In this document: piece after piece, positions 9,687-17,776 of the stretch | How the letters are laid out: each line of letters opens with the position of its first letter | Numbering within the stretch: the first letter of the stretch is position 1 | Origin: Microvirga splendida | GTDB lineage: Bacteria; Pseudomonadota; Alphaproteobacteria; Rhizobiales; Beijerinckiaceae | Length of the DNA: 64,000 bases | Assembly (NCBI RefSeq): GCF_016427565.1 | Contig: NZ_JAELXT010000005.1 | Span: forward strand, 62,001 to 126,000 | Direction of reading: 5' to 3' | Notes under the pieces: model-generated | Told to the model about the DNA's origin: nothing | The model's input: only the letters and a program-made list of their open reading frames with translations | Databases searched by the model: none | Position numbers and translations under genes: made by a program

Positions 9687-9720
9687 CGCCGCGCCTGAAC
9701 GGATCAGGCGCGGCGTCTTT
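9687..9720 (+). terminator. Rho-independent terminator after the cysK-like gene
   Basis: A perfect 12-bp stem, CGCCGCGCCTGA at 9687-9698 with TCAGGCGCGGCG at 9704-9715, closes the loop ACGGA and is followed by TCTTTC. It lies 25 bases past the stop codon. Confidence 0.85.
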
Positions 9721-9722
9721 CA

Positions 9723-10181
9723 TCAGGCGGCCGAGGACGTCGCCGTCTCTGCGGTCGAGGGCGTGTTGGCCGTCTCGTCCGTGCGCTGCTGCTGGGGACG
9801 GCTGAGATTGGCGGGCGAGCGGCCTGTCGCGTGTGTTGTCGCAGCGGGCGTTTTCGCATGAAGGGAGTGCAGATCGGCCTGGACGCTGTCGATCAGGTCG
9901 ACGAGCCAGGTTTCCCCATTCTGGATGCGCTCGCGCAAGGCCGACTTCGCGATGTCGAGCTTCGCCGAGATCTCCATGGTGTTGCGGGACGGCAGGTCGC
10001 TGAAATCCTGCTCGATGGTCGCAAGCTCGCGCAGCAGCTCGTCCCGCAGCGGCCGCTGTTCCTCGACCGTGATCAGCGGCGAGTTCAGCATGCCGCGCAG
10101 GGCAGCCCATCGCAGGCCGAGGGCGCTCACCGATTGCGTTCCGTCGAGTCCTGACATGTTTTGGGATTCGGCCACGATCAT
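9723..10181 (-). CDS. Hypothetical protein, 152 aa
   Basis: No family was recognised. The first 110 residues look like a soluble helical domain with a regular hydrophobic pattern (ALGLRWAALRGMLNS, LRDELLRELATIEQDF, AKSALRERIQNGETWLVDLID), while the last 45 are low complexity and rich in Thr, Ala and Gln. There is no signal peptide or membrane segment. AAAAGGAA sits immediately before the ATG. It is convergent with the cysK-like gene and separated from it by the shared hairpin. Confidence 0.65.
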   Translation of the reverse strand: MIVAESQNMSGLDGTQSVSALGLRWAALRGMLNSPLITVEEQRPLRDELLRELATIEQDFSDLPSRNTMEISAKLDIAKSALRERIQNGETWLVDLIDSVQADLHSLHAKTPAATTHATGRSPANLSRPQQQRTDETANTPSTAETATSSAA

Positions 10182-10302
10182 TTCCTTTTCGCGAAAACTC
10201 AGAATCGAGTGATGCAGGAAGGAGCATGGTTGTGGCGTGAATCGGGCAGCCGCCGGCGAAAAGCCGCTTGCGTGCGGGCTATTTCGCGTATGGTTACTGA
10301 AT

Positions 10303-11070
10303 TCAGCGAATAAAGAAATACAGTGTCAACGTGGCGCCGACGGCGATCACGAGCCAGCGGATGGCGCTCGCCGGCAGGCGACGGCCGAACACGACGCCGA
10401 GATAGCCGCCGATCACCGAGGCCGCGCCGACGACGAGCGTCTCCGGCCAGCTCACGAGCCCTGCAATGATGAACAGCACCACGGCGACGAGCTGGATCAG
10501 CGTCGAGCACAGATGCTTGGCGGAATTGATCAGGTGGAAGTCGTCGCCCTCGGTGATGGCGAGCGCCGCCAGCATGACGATGCCCATGCCGGCGCCGAAG
10601 AAGCCGCCATAGACCGCGACACCCGTCTGGAACGCGAGGCCAGCGGCCCAGGCTTTCGTGGAGGGATGGTCGCCCTCGTGCTTGCCGATGGCGCGCGCCA
10701 GCGCCACGATCTTCGGGCTTGCGGCAAAGAGCAGGGTGGCGAACAGCAGGAGCCACGGCACGAGCTGCCGGAACGCGTCGTTGTTGGTGATTGTGAGGAT
10801 GTAGGCGCCGCCCAGGCCGCCGATGAGGCTGACGATGCCCAGGGCCGCGAAGCGCCGCGCGTTGGCGGCAAGCTCGCGCCGATAGGCCCAGGCGCTCGCC
10901 AGGTTCGCCGGCGTGACCGCCACCGCGCTGGTGGCGTTGGCGACGACCGGCGGAAGTCCGGCGGCGACGAGGGCCGAGAAGGTGAAGAAGGTGCCGCCGC
11001 CCGCAATCGCGTTGACGAGGCCGGCCGCAAGGCCCGAGGCGGCAAGCAGCGCCGCAGTGGACAATTCCAT
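10303..11070 (-). CDS. TauE/SafE (TSUP) family membrane transporter
   Basis: This 255-residue integral membrane protein has about eight hydrophobic helices and the duplicated glycine-rich TSUP motif: GLVNAIAGGGTFFTFSALV near residue 17 and YGGFFGAGMGIVMLAAL near 153. The family exports sulfite, sulfoacetate and other organosulfur anions. The length is normal. It stands alone, leftward, about 100 bases from the GNAT gene. The substrate cannot be read from the sequence, though a cysteine-synthase gene lies nearby. Confidence 0.9.
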   Translation of the reverse strand: MELSTAALLAASGLAAGLVNAIAGGGTFFTFSALVAAGLPPVVANATSAVAVTPANLASAWAYRRELAANARRFAALGIVSLIGGLGGAYILTITNNDAFRQLVPWLLLFATLLFAASPKIVALARAIGKHEGDHPSTKAWAAGLAFQTGVAVYGGFFGAGMGIVMLAALAITEGDDFHLINSAKHLCSTLIQLVAVVLFIIAGLVSWPETLVVGAASVIGGYLGVVFGRRLPASAIRWLVIAVGATLTLYFFIR

Positions 11071-11173
11071 GATCGGTCAGTCTGATGGTGAGAGCAGGGC
11101 GGGATGGTTCGATGCTCTAGCCATAGGACGGTCGTCGGGCGAGCGCAATCGAGGGGCTTGCCCGGCGCGGATG

Positions 11174-11713
11174 TCAGGCGGCGGAAATCTGCCTGTAGAA
11201 CACGGTCGTGTCGCAGAAGCCCCCCTTGGGCCAGAGCGCGTAGTTCGGGATGACGCCGGACCTGATCCATCCGATCCGCTCGTAGAGGCGCTCGGCATCC
11301 CCGCCGGTCACGGTGTCGAGCACGAGCACGGTCTTGCCGGCGCTTGCGGCTGCCTTCTCGGCGGCCAGCATCAGGGCGGCGCCGACCCCGCGGCGGCGGG
11401 CGCTCCGGTGGACGAGCATCTTGGCGATGTCGGCCCGGTGCGGCTGGTTCTCCGGCTGACTGAGGATCACCTGGACGGTGCCGACGATGGCGCCGCTGGA
11501 CGGGTCCTGCGCGACGAGCAGGATCCGTTCGCCCGCGGCCACGCCTTCGGCCACCCCCTGCCAGAAGGCATCGGCCCTCTCCTGCGTCAGGGGCAGCATG
11601 AAGCTGACCGAGGCGCCGCCTTCGACGCAATCGATCAGGACGGCCGAGAGGGCGCGGACCTGCTCCCGGGCCTCCCGGGGCGTGAGCTGGCGGATGGTGA
11701 CGGGTTCTGTCAT
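11174..11713 (-). CDS. GNAT-family N-acetyltransferase
   Basis: This 179-residue protein is a single GNAT domain. The acetyl-CoA pyrophosphate-binding motif A is VHRSARRRGVGAALM near residue 100, with the usual Q/R-x-x-G-x-G/A pattern, and motif B follows at GDAERLYERIGWIRSG. The C-terminal PNYALWPKGGFCDTTVFYRQI is shared by small-molecule GNATs often found next to regulators. Its ATG lies 10 bases past the stop of the XRE-cupin gene, so they form an operon. The substrate, perhaps an amine or antibiotic, is unknown. Confidence 0.88.
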   Translation of the reverse strand: MTEPVTIRQLTPREAREQVRALSAVLIDCVEGGASVSFMLPLTQERADAFWQGVAEGVAAGERILLVAQDPSSGAIVGTVQVILSQPENQPHRADIAKMLVHRSARRRGVGAALMLAAEKAAASAGKTVLVLDTVTGGDAERLYERIGWIRSGVIPNYALWPKGGFCDTTVFYRQISAA

Positions 11714-11723
11714 GGGCGCTGTC

Positions 11724-12317
11724 TCATCGGGAGGGAACTGGGCGCGGATCGGTGGCGAGCGCCACCACATAGCGGGCGGGATGATCGGTCGGGTTGCGGA
11801 AGACGATGGGCCGGTCGAGCCGCATGGAGAGGCAGTCACCGGTGGCGAGGCGGTGCGTCTCCTCGTCGAGCGTGATCTCGACGGCGCCCTCGACGATCCA
11901 GATCTGCTGATGGACGGCGGCGGCGCGGTGCCCCGTGTCATAGGCCACGCGGGCGCCGGGCGGGAGCACCGACTCCACCAGCTCGATCGGCGAGGGGAAG
12001 CCGGGGGCGGACAGGTTGCGCCGGATGTAGCCGCTCCCCGGATCGCGCCAGACCCGCTGGTCGTCCCGCCGCGACAGCGGGTGGGCGGCGGCGCTGTCCC
12101 GGTCCGCGAAGAGCGACGCCAGCGTGACGCCGAGCCCCGCGGCCAGCTTGTCGAGAACGGCGGCGGTCGGGCTGCTCTCACCACGCTCGATGAGGGAGAT
12201 CATGGAGCGGCTGACGCCGGTGCGCTCGGCCAGACCCTCGAGGGTCATGCCCGATCCGGCCCGCAGGTCGCGCAGGCGCGCCGCCAGATGCGCGCTGATG
12301 TCCGAAGTTTCATCCAT
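11724..12317 (-). CDS. XRE-family regulator with C-terminal cupin domain
   Basis: This 197-residue regulator has an N-terminal helix-turn-helix (LRDLRAGSGMTLEGLAERTG, then SMISLIERGESSPT at about residues 15-50) and a C-terminal cupin sensor domain from about residue 110 to the end. Related proteins control small operons for amines, amino acids or acetylation and often govern the gene that follows, here a GNAT enzyme. The ATG at 12317 is used because the HTH alignment begins there and an operator-like palindrome covers the upstream part of the longer frame. The ligand is unknown. Confidence 0.9.
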   Translation of the reverse strand: MDETSDISAHLAARLRDLRAGSGMTLEGLAERTGVSRSMISLIERGESSPTAAVLDKLAAGLGVTLASLFADRDSAAAHPLSRRDDQRVWRDPGSGYIRRNLSAPGFPSPIELVESVLPPGARVAYDTGHRAAAVHQQIWIVEGAVEITLDEETHRLATGDCLSMRLDRPIVFRNPTDHPARYVVALATDPRPVPSR

Positions 12318-12331
12318 TAAATTAGAATGGA

Positions 12332-12349
12332 ACTCCAGAATAATGGAGT
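12332..12349. promoter_or_regulatory. Candidate autoregulatory operator of the XRE-cupin gene
   Basis: ACTCCA-GAATAA-TGGAGT is a perfect 6-6-6 inverted repeat centred about 24 bases upstream of the regulator ATG. The position and AT-rich spacer fit an XRE-family operator controlling the regulator-GNAT operon (inference). Confidence 0.5.
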
Positions 12350-12498
12350 CAAGCCGACGGACCGAACCACGTCCGGTGGCGGCTGCGTGCAGAAAAAGGA
12401 TCGCCAAGCGGCGTTGCAGGCCCTATGGCATCGGTTTGCTGTGGATCACGCAGGGGCAGTCCATTGCCCTCGGCAGAACAAAAGAAGATTTTCAACCC

Positions 12499-12756
12499 AT
12501 GTCGAACGTGATCCCCCTTGCTCCCCGCCTGAAGCCGGGCCGGTCCGCTCCTGCGGAAGCGGAGGAAAGGGCTGCGCTCGCCGCCGACCTCATCGACCTG
12601 ATCGAGCGGGTGCGGGAGCTGACGGAACACGTCGCCGGCCTGCCCGGCCCTCCGTTGCAGATCCAGCAGACCGCCCAGCAGCTGCTCGATGCCGGCACCG
12701 CCCTCGAGCGGGCGGTGGATTCGCTCACCGAAGGCGGCGAGTGGGTGCCGTTCTAG
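12499..12756 (+). CDS. Small hypothetical protein, 85 aa
   Basis: This short acidic protein has no recognised family. After an N-terminal MSNVIPLAPRL segment it is mainly helical, with heptad-like hydrophobic spacing (AALAADLIDLIERVRELTEHV and QTAQQLLDAGTALERAVDSL), suggesting a small coiled coil or helical hairpin. It is soluble, without signal peptide. The ATG at 12499 gives the natural N-terminus; a much longer open frame upstream overlaps the divergent regulator and is not coding. It is convergent with the large secreted protein gene. Confidence 0.6.
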   Translation: MSNVIPLAPRLKPGRSAPAEAEERAALAADLIDLIERVRELTEHVAGLPGPPLQIQQTAQQLLDAGTALERAVDSLTEGGEWVPF

Positions 12757-12783
12757 AATCCGGGCACCCAGCGCCTTCAAGGG

Positions 12784-14286
12784 CTATCGTAGAGCCTCCA
12801 GCCGCTCCCGGGCCTGGGCCATGCCCAGGCTCTGGGCCCGCGCGTAGAACTCCCGCGCCTTCGCCGCATCGCCCTTGAGGCCCAGCGCGCCGAGCTTCGC
12901 GAGCGTGTTCGGGTCGAAGGTCTCGGCCAGCAGGAAGGCCGCGCGGGCATGGCCGCCGGCAAGCGCGTGCTCCAGGACGAGCCGTGCGCCGCTCACGTCG
13001 CCCTGACGCAAGAGCTCCTCGGCGCGGGAGACGAGCCGGTCGTCGGCCTTGGCGGAGTCCGTCGCGGCCGGGGCTTCGTTGCTGAGCGGCGGCGCGCTCG
13101 TCATGGGGAGAGGAGTGATGGACAGAGGCGTGATGGACAGAGGTGTCGTGGGCAGAGGCTGGATGCCCTGCGGCAGGGCTGCCACGACCACCGCGCCAGG
13201 AGTCCTGACGGGCAGGGCCGAGGTGGCGTCCTGAGCCGGCGCGGTCTCCGGCTGCGGCGGAGCCAGGGGAGGCTCCGCGCCCGTCGAGGCGAGCCGGAAC
13301 ATCACGGGAGCGGGGCCCGGCTGACGCGGCTCCTTGAGGGCCTGCAATTCGCCGGCCGCCGCAGCCAGCTCCTGCGTCAGCAGATCGCCGCGCATCTGGG
13401 CCCGCGCCATGGCCTTCTCCAGCTCGGCCATCCGGGACGTCGACGATGCCACGATCTCGTCCTTGAGACCCTGCAGCTCGCGCAGGTCCTTGAGCGTGCC
13501 GGCGAGCTGGCGCTCCGTCAGATCGGCCCGCTCGCGTTCCCGCCGCAGCCGATCCTCCGATGCCGCGATGTCCGCCGGGGCGGAGGCCTGCTCCTGCGCG
13601 GCCTGCAGAATCCGGTATTCCTCCTGGAGCCTCTGCAGCTCCTGTTCGAGCGTTGTGCTGCGCTCCTGCTCCCGCTGGAGGGCCTGCTGCATCTCCGCCG
13701 TCTGGACCTCCCGGGAGGAGGTGTCCGACTCCACCCGGGATGCAAGGGCGTTGTGCTCCTGCATCAGGGCCGTCATGGTCTGCGAGACCATGCCGCTGTA
13801 GGACCGCTCCTGCTCCAGGGCCTCCTGAAGCCCGGCCAGGTTGGCGCTGCCGATCTCGGCCGCTGTCGTGCAGGCGTCCGGCAGGCCGGCCGCAGGGGCG
13901 GGCATTGGACTCGGTGCCTCGGCGGACGCCTGAACGTTGAGATCCTGCAGCGCCTTGAGCAGGTCCGGATTGCTCAGGTAGTCGGAGAGCACGATGGCGA
14001 GGGTGCCGACCTCGATGGCCCTGTTGAGGCCGGTCTCCGCCGCCTTCAGGTCGCCTTTGCGGATGGCGGATTCGAGATCGGCTGCAAGCTGGCGCCGGTC
14101 CGAGGAGGTCAGCAGCAGGGGGAGGATTGTCTGCAGGTCCTTCGGGGCGGCCAGCGCCTCCACGTCCGGGGCGATCCGGGGCGCATCCTGTGCGGCCGCA
14201 GGACCGAGAAGCGTGAGGCCGAGACATGTCGTGGTCAGCAATGCCGTGATGAAAAGTCTTGATCCAGATGATGTATACGCAATCAC
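12784..14286 (-). CDS. Secreted coiled-coil protein with C-terminal Sel1/TPR-like repeats
   Basis: This 500-residue protein starts at a GTG preceded by a strong AGGAGGT site. Residues 1-33 form a signal peptide ending in GPAAAQDAP. Residues about 150-310 are a long coiled coil rich in Glu, Gln, Arg and Leu; about 320-405 are a Pro/Ala/Thr linker holding a short tandem repeat; the last 90 residues resemble Sel1/TPR repeats (AEELLRQGDVSGARLVLEHAL, then GDAAKAREFYARAQSLGM). Such architecture suggests a periplasmic scaffold. Its start is 70 bases after the TAXI protein gene, so they may be co-transcribed. The function is unknown. Confidence 0.8.
   Translation of the reverse strand: MIAYTSSGSRLFITALLTTTCLGLTLLGPAAAQDAPRIAPDVEALAAPKDLQTILPLLLTSSDRRQLAADLESAIRKGDLKAAETGLNRAIEVGTLAIVLSDYLSNPDLLKALQDLNVQASAEAPSPMPAPAAGLPDACTTAAEIGSANLAGLQEALEQERSYSGMVSQTMTALMQEHNALASRVESDTSSREVQTAEMQQALQREQERSTTLEQELQRLQEEYRILQAAQEQASAPADIAASEDRLRRERERADLTERQLAGTLKDLRELQGLKDEIVASSTSRMAELEKAMARAQMRGDLLTQELAAAAGELQALKEPRQPGPAPVMFRLASTGAEPPLAPPQPETAPAQDATSALPVRTPGAVVVAALPQGIQPLPTTPLSITPLSITPLPMTSAPPLSNEAPAATDSAKADDRLVSRAEELLRQGDVSGARLVLEHALAGGHARAAFLLAETFDPNTLAKLGALGLKGDAAKAREFYARAQSLGMAQARERLEALR
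13103..13162. repeat. 15-bp tandem repeat inside the coiled-coil protein gene
   Basis: Four 15-bp units (13103, 13118, 13133, 13148) follow a pattern close to ATGGACAGAGGCGTG. In the encoded protein they give repeated TPLSI-type pentads in the proline-rich linker. The unit length keeps the reading frame, so copy number can change without breaking the gene. Confidence 0.75.
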
Positions 14287-14356
14287 GTCGGACCTCCTTT
14301 TTGTGGCGGCCGAAGGCTTGAGGAACAGCCTTCGGCTTCGGGTCCTGCCTGGGATG

Positions 14357-15523
14357 TCAGTCCTGCCGGGTCGTGGTCTTCCGCAGCGCCCGCTCCCGGT
14401 TGCCCTGCCAGGCCAGGAATTCCCGGAACAGAACCTCGCGCTCCTGGGCCGAGACGTTGATCCCCCGGTTGTTCATGAAGGACTCGAAGCTCTGAACCTG
14501 AGGCGAGGACGTGCGGGCCGAGGCGGCGCGATCGAGCCAGTCCTGCGCCGGCTTCACGCGCTCCCAGCCGGGCACGTCGGCGGCCAGATTGACCTCCTTC
14601 CACTTCGGGTGCCGTCCCGGCTGCAGGAACTCGTCGAAGCGGGAGAAGAACGCGTCCACGAAGCGCTTCACGCGGTTGTAGCGGTCGGAGTTCTCGGGCC
14701 AGTTGAACACCGCGAGCAGGCTGCCGACCGCCAGGGTCTCGACGGGCTTGTCCGCGTCGACGAGCCGGGGATAGTCGGCGTTCGCAAAGCGCGCCGGGAA
14801 GTAGCTCTCGGCGATCTCGCCCTCGAACGGAATCGGCAGGAGATGGAAGCGCCCGTCGGTCTGGAACTCCGCGATGGCGCGCACCGGCCGCCCGGCCACG
14901 TAGACGGCCGCCTGGATCTCGCCGGACTTGAGCTTCGCATAGGACGAGGCCTGATCGAAGGTGGTGACCTCGGGCTTGATGCCGAGCTTCTCGAAGATGA
15001 GGCGCGAGGTCAGGTTGGTGCCGCTGCCCGCCTTGTCGATATTCACCTTCTTGCCGTCGAGCTGGCGGATGTCCGTGATCTCGCGGTTTGCGATGATGTG
15101 GACCTCCTCGTTGTAGAGGCGCGTGATGAAGCGCAGGCGCCGCACGGCGCTGTCCTGGAGCTTCTCCGCTTTGAGCTGCTCGCGGGCATCCATCTGCACG
15201 ATGCCGATGTCGACGCCGCGCAGGAACATGATGTCGCGCAGGTTCTGCAGCGAGCCGCGGCCGATCATCGGCAGCACGCGCAAGTCCTCGCCGTCGAGCA
15301 CGTTGGCGAGGTCGGCGGCGATGCGGATGTAGGTGCCGTCCGCGCCGCCGGAGATCACCCCGAGCGTGCCCGTGTTGGCCCGGGACGGATTGAAGGCCGG
15401 TGCCGTCTGGGCCGCGGCGGGCGCCAGGCCCGATGCGAGCAGGCCGGCAATGGCGGCCGCCCAGACCAGGGGACGGCTGAGACAGTCGCGCATGGAAGAG
15501 AAAACGGAAACCCGACCCGACAT
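14357..15523 (-). CDS. TAXI-family TRAP transporter solute-binding protein
   Basis: This 388-residue periplasmic protein has an N-terminal signal peptide ending at about residue 39 (GLAPAAAQTAP) and a TAXI-type binding domain. Characteristic features are GVISGGADGTYIRIAADLAN near residue 55, GSLQNLRDIMFLRGVDIGIVQ near 90 and GKKVNIDKAGSGTNLTSRL near 155. TAXI proteins bind organic acids such as glutamate or oxoglutarate for TRAP transporters. No fused DctQM membrane subunit is adjacent, so it may feed a distant permease or act as a sensor. GGGGAG precedes the ATG well. Confidence 0.88.
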   Translation of the reverse strand: MSGRVSVFSSMRDCLSRPLVWAAAIAGLLASGLAPAAAQTAPAFNPSRANTGTLGVISGGADGTYIRIAADLANVLDGEDLRVLPMIGRGSLQNLRDIMFLRGVDIGIVQMDAREQLKAEKLQDSAVRRLRFITRLYNEEVHIIANREITDIRQLDGKKVNIDKAGSGTNLTSRLIFEKLGIKPEVTTFDQASSYAKLKSGEIQAAVYVAGRPVRAIAEFQTDGRFHLLPIPFEGEIAESYFPARFANADYPRLVDADKPVETLAVGSLLAVFNWPENSDRYNRVKRFVDAFFSRFDEFLQPGRHPKWKEVNLAADVPGWERVKPAQDWLDRAASARTSSPQVQSFESFMNNRGINVSAQEREVLFREFLAWQGNRERALRKTTTRQD

Positions 15524-15911
15524 TCTTGTTCTCCCCGCAGGAGCCTTGTGGCTGTTCGTCGATTCGATCGGTTCGTTTTTCCAAGACTGATGAAGTGGCA
15601 GAATAAATTCGAGGCAATGAAAAAACGAAACGAAAGAACGGCCATCGTATGCTTATGTAACCTATGGTCAATCGCGCTTGGCGTCTGGATTAGTACTCAT
15701 GAAGTGCTAGAGAATAATCAAAAAGAGATAAGATTTATCTTTATATTCCTTGTAAGGGCTGAATTTCTTATCGTCCTGCCGCCTGGGACAGGAGGCTCCG
15801 TGCCGGATCGGGTGCGGCATTAAGAAATTTATGGGCGCCCGGCCCCTCCTTTAACCGTCCGTTAACCATAAGCGGTCGAAATCGTAGGGCATTAAAGGAA
15901 TCTGAACTCCC
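15524..15911. other. AT-rich gap upstream of minC and of the TAXI gene
   Basis: This 388-base divergent gap is clearly richer in A and T than its surroundings, especially 15590-15780. No convincing gene or RNA was seen in it. It must hold the promoters for the leftward TAXI gene and the rightward min operon, and it contains the CtrA-type box listed separately. Confidence 0.6.
15851..15865 (+). promoter_or_regulatory. CtrA-type box upstream of minCDE
   Basis: TTAA-CCGTCCG-TTAA is an exact match to the alphaproteobacterial CtrA consensus TTAA-N7-TTAA. It lies 46 bases upstream of the minC GTG. CtrA control of min genes is in keeping with cell-cycle regulation in this class. Confidence 0.65.
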
Positions 15912-16634
15912 GTGACCATTGCCGTTCGAAATCGTCCGTCTCTTCGCTTCCGCGGCAGGTCCTTCATGGCCCTGGTTCTCGCGCCGGAAGTGCCGCTGAG
16001 GGACTGGCTCGAGGATCTCGACGCCGTCTCCGAGCGCTCCCCCGGATTTTTCACCGGGCGTCCCATCATTGCCGATGTCTCCTCCCTGAAGCCGTCGAAA
16101 TCCGAGCTGAAATTTCTGCTGGCGGCCTTCAAGATGCGCAACATCCGCGTCATCGGGCTCGAGGGCGCCGCGCCCGAGAACGTGGATGCCGACATGCCGC
16201 CGCAGATCAGCGGCGGCAAGCCTGCGGGCGAGATCGGCGTGCCGGATGCGGCCGATGCCGCCATGGCCGCCGCGGGCTCGCCCTTCGCCGATGCTCCCGT
16301 GCCGGAGAAGTCGCTGCTGATCGAGGGCTCTGTGCGCTCGGGGCAGTCTATCCTGCACCCGGAAGGCGACGTGACGGTTCTGGGCTCCGTCGCTTCGGGC
16401 TCCGAGATCGTCGCCGGCGGCTCGATTCACGTCTACGGCTCCTTGCGCGGCCGCGCCATTGCCGGATGCACGGGCAATGGCAAGGCCCGCATCTTCTGCC
16501 GCAAATTCGAAGCCGAATTGATTGCGATCGATGGACTCTACAAGACCGCCGACGATCTGGGCGGCAAGTTCCTCGGTCAGCCCGTGCAAGTGAACCTGGA
16601 TGGCGATTCCATCATCCTGAAAACAATGGATTGA
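15912..16634 (+). CDS. minC: Septum site-determining protein MinC
   Basis: This 240-residue protein inhibits FtsZ polymerisation away from mid-cell together with MinD. The N-terminal domain (about 1-95, [24 protein letters not shown]) is followed by an Ala/Pro-rich linker and the C-terminal beta-helix domain (about 135-240) with [25 protein letters not shown] and [13 protein letters not shown], the MinD-binding face. The start is a GTG at 15912 with AAGGA about 13 bases upstream; the alternative ATG at 15966 would cut the N-terminal domain. It leads the minCDE operon, with minD starting 17 bases later. Confidence 0.95.
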   Translation: MTIAVRNRPSLRFRGRSFMALVLAPEVPLRDWLEDLDAVSERSPGFFTGRPIIADVSSLKPSKSELKFLLAAFKMRNIRVIGLEGAAPENVDADMPPQISGGKPAGEIGVPDAADAAMAAAGSPFADAPVPEKSLLIEGSVRSGQSILHPEGDVTVLGSVASGSEIVAGGSIHVYGSLRGRAIAGCTGNGKARIFCRKFEAELIAIDGLYKTADDLGGKFLGQPVQVNLDGDSIILKTMD

Positions 16635-16651
16635 GAGAAAGAGAGACGACA

Positions 16652-17467
16652 ATGGCCAAAGTCTTGGTCGTAACTTCCGGCAAGGGTGGCGTTGGCAAGA
16701 CAACGTCTTCGGCAGCTCTGGGCGCGGCGCTGGCGCATGGCGGCGACAAGGTCGTGGTCATCGACTTCGATGTCGGCCTGCGCAACCTGGATCTGGTGAT
16801 GGGAGCCGAGCGCCGCGTGGTGTTCGATCTCATCAACGTGGTGCAGGGCGATGCGAAGCTCAACCAGGCGCTCATCCGCGACAAGCGGCTGGAGAACCTG
16901 TCGCTGCTGCCCGCCTCGCAGACCCGCGACAAGGACGCGCTGACGGAAGAGGGCGTCGCCCGCGTGCTCGACGAGCTTCGCCAGAAGTTCGACTGGATCA
17001 TCTGCGACAGCCCGGCCGGCATCGAGCGCGGCGCCACGATGGCCATGCGCCACGCGGACGTGGCCGTGGTCGTGACGAACCCGGAAGTGTCATCCGTGCG
17101 CGACTCCGACCGCATCATCGGCCTCCTCGATTCCAAGACGGAGCTGGCCGAGAAGGGCGGGCGCATCGAGAAGCACCTGCTGCTCACCCGCTACGATCCC
17201 GTGCGCGCCGAGCGCGGCGAGATGCTGAAGGTCGACGACGTGCTGGAGATCCTCTCCATCCCGCTCATCGGCATCATCCCGGAGAGCGAAGAGGTTCTGC
17301 GCGCCTCGAACGTCGGCTCGCCGGTGACGCTCAACAATCCTGCCAGCGCGCCGGGCCGGGCCTATTTCGACGCCGTGCGCCGCCTCAAGGGCGAGACCGT
17401 CGAACTCACCATCCCGACCGACAAGAAGGGCCTGTTCGGCAAGCTGTTCGGACGGAGGGCTGCATGA
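16652..17467 (+). CDS. minD: Septum site-determining ATPase MinD
   Basis: This 271-residue ParA-superfamily ATPase binds the membrane when loaded with ATP and recruits MinC. The deviant Walker A motif KGGVGKTT is at about residues 10-17, Walker A' and switch motifs follow ([17 protein letters not shown], then [15 protein letters not shown]), and the amphipathic membrane-targeting helix is at the C-terminus in [14 protein letters not shown]. The ATG at 16652 gives the normal N-terminus [13 protein letters not shown]. It overlaps minE by four bases (ATGA), indicating translational coupling. Confidence 0.98.
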   Translation: MAKVLVVTSGKGGVGKTTSSAALGAALAHGGDKVVVIDFDVGLRNLDLVMGAERRVVFDLINVVQGDAKLNQALIRDKRLENLSLLPASQTRDKDALTEEGVARVLDELRQKFDWIICDSPAGIERGATMAMRHADVAVVVTNPEVSSVRDSDRIIGLLDSKTELAEKGGRIEKHLLLTRYDPVRAERGEMLKVDDVLEILSIPLIGIIPESEEVLRASNVGSPVTLNNPASAPGRAYFDAVRRLKGETVELTIPTDKKGLFGKLFGRRAA

Positions 17468-17727
17468 ACCTTCTGAGCTTCTTCAACCGGCGCACCTCCG
17501 CGCCCGTGGCGCGCGAGCGCCTGCAGATCCTGCTGGCGCACGAACGCGGCATCGTCGGGGGCAAGCCCGACCTCGTCGCCCAGCTGCGCGAGGAGATCCT
17601 GGCCGTCGTGCGCCGTCACGTGATGGTGGAGCAGGACAACGTTCAGGTGAAGATGAACCGCGACTCGGACATCTCGACCCTCGAGATCGAGATCGAGATT
17701 CCCGCGCCTGTCGCCGCACGCGCCTGA
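17464..17727 (+). CDS. minE: Cell division topological specificity factor MinE
   Basis: This 87-residue protein stimulates MinD ATPase and drives pole-to-pole oscillation of MinCD. The N-terminal membrane-binding and MinD-contact helix is [23 protein letters not shown], within residues 1-30, and the beta-rich dimerisation domain with [19 protein letters not shown] fills the rest. Its start overlaps the minD stop. A strong terminator follows, so minCDE is a closed operon. Confidence 0.97.
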   Translation: MNLLSFFNRRTSAPVARERLQILLAHERGIVGGKPDLVAQLREEILAVVRRHVMVEQDNVQVKMNRDSDISTLEIEIEIPAPVAARA

Positions 17728-17748
17728 GATGCAGCGTTACGACGTCTG

Positions 17749-17776
17749 AGCGGCCCGGTCATGCCGGGCCGCTTTG
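17749..17776 (+). terminator. Rho-independent terminator of minCDE
   Basis: AGCGGCCCGG at 17749-17758 pairs with CCGGGCCGCT at 17764-17773 around the loop TCATG, and TTTGT follows. It also lies just beyond the stop of the convergent SNase-like gene. Confidence 0.85.
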
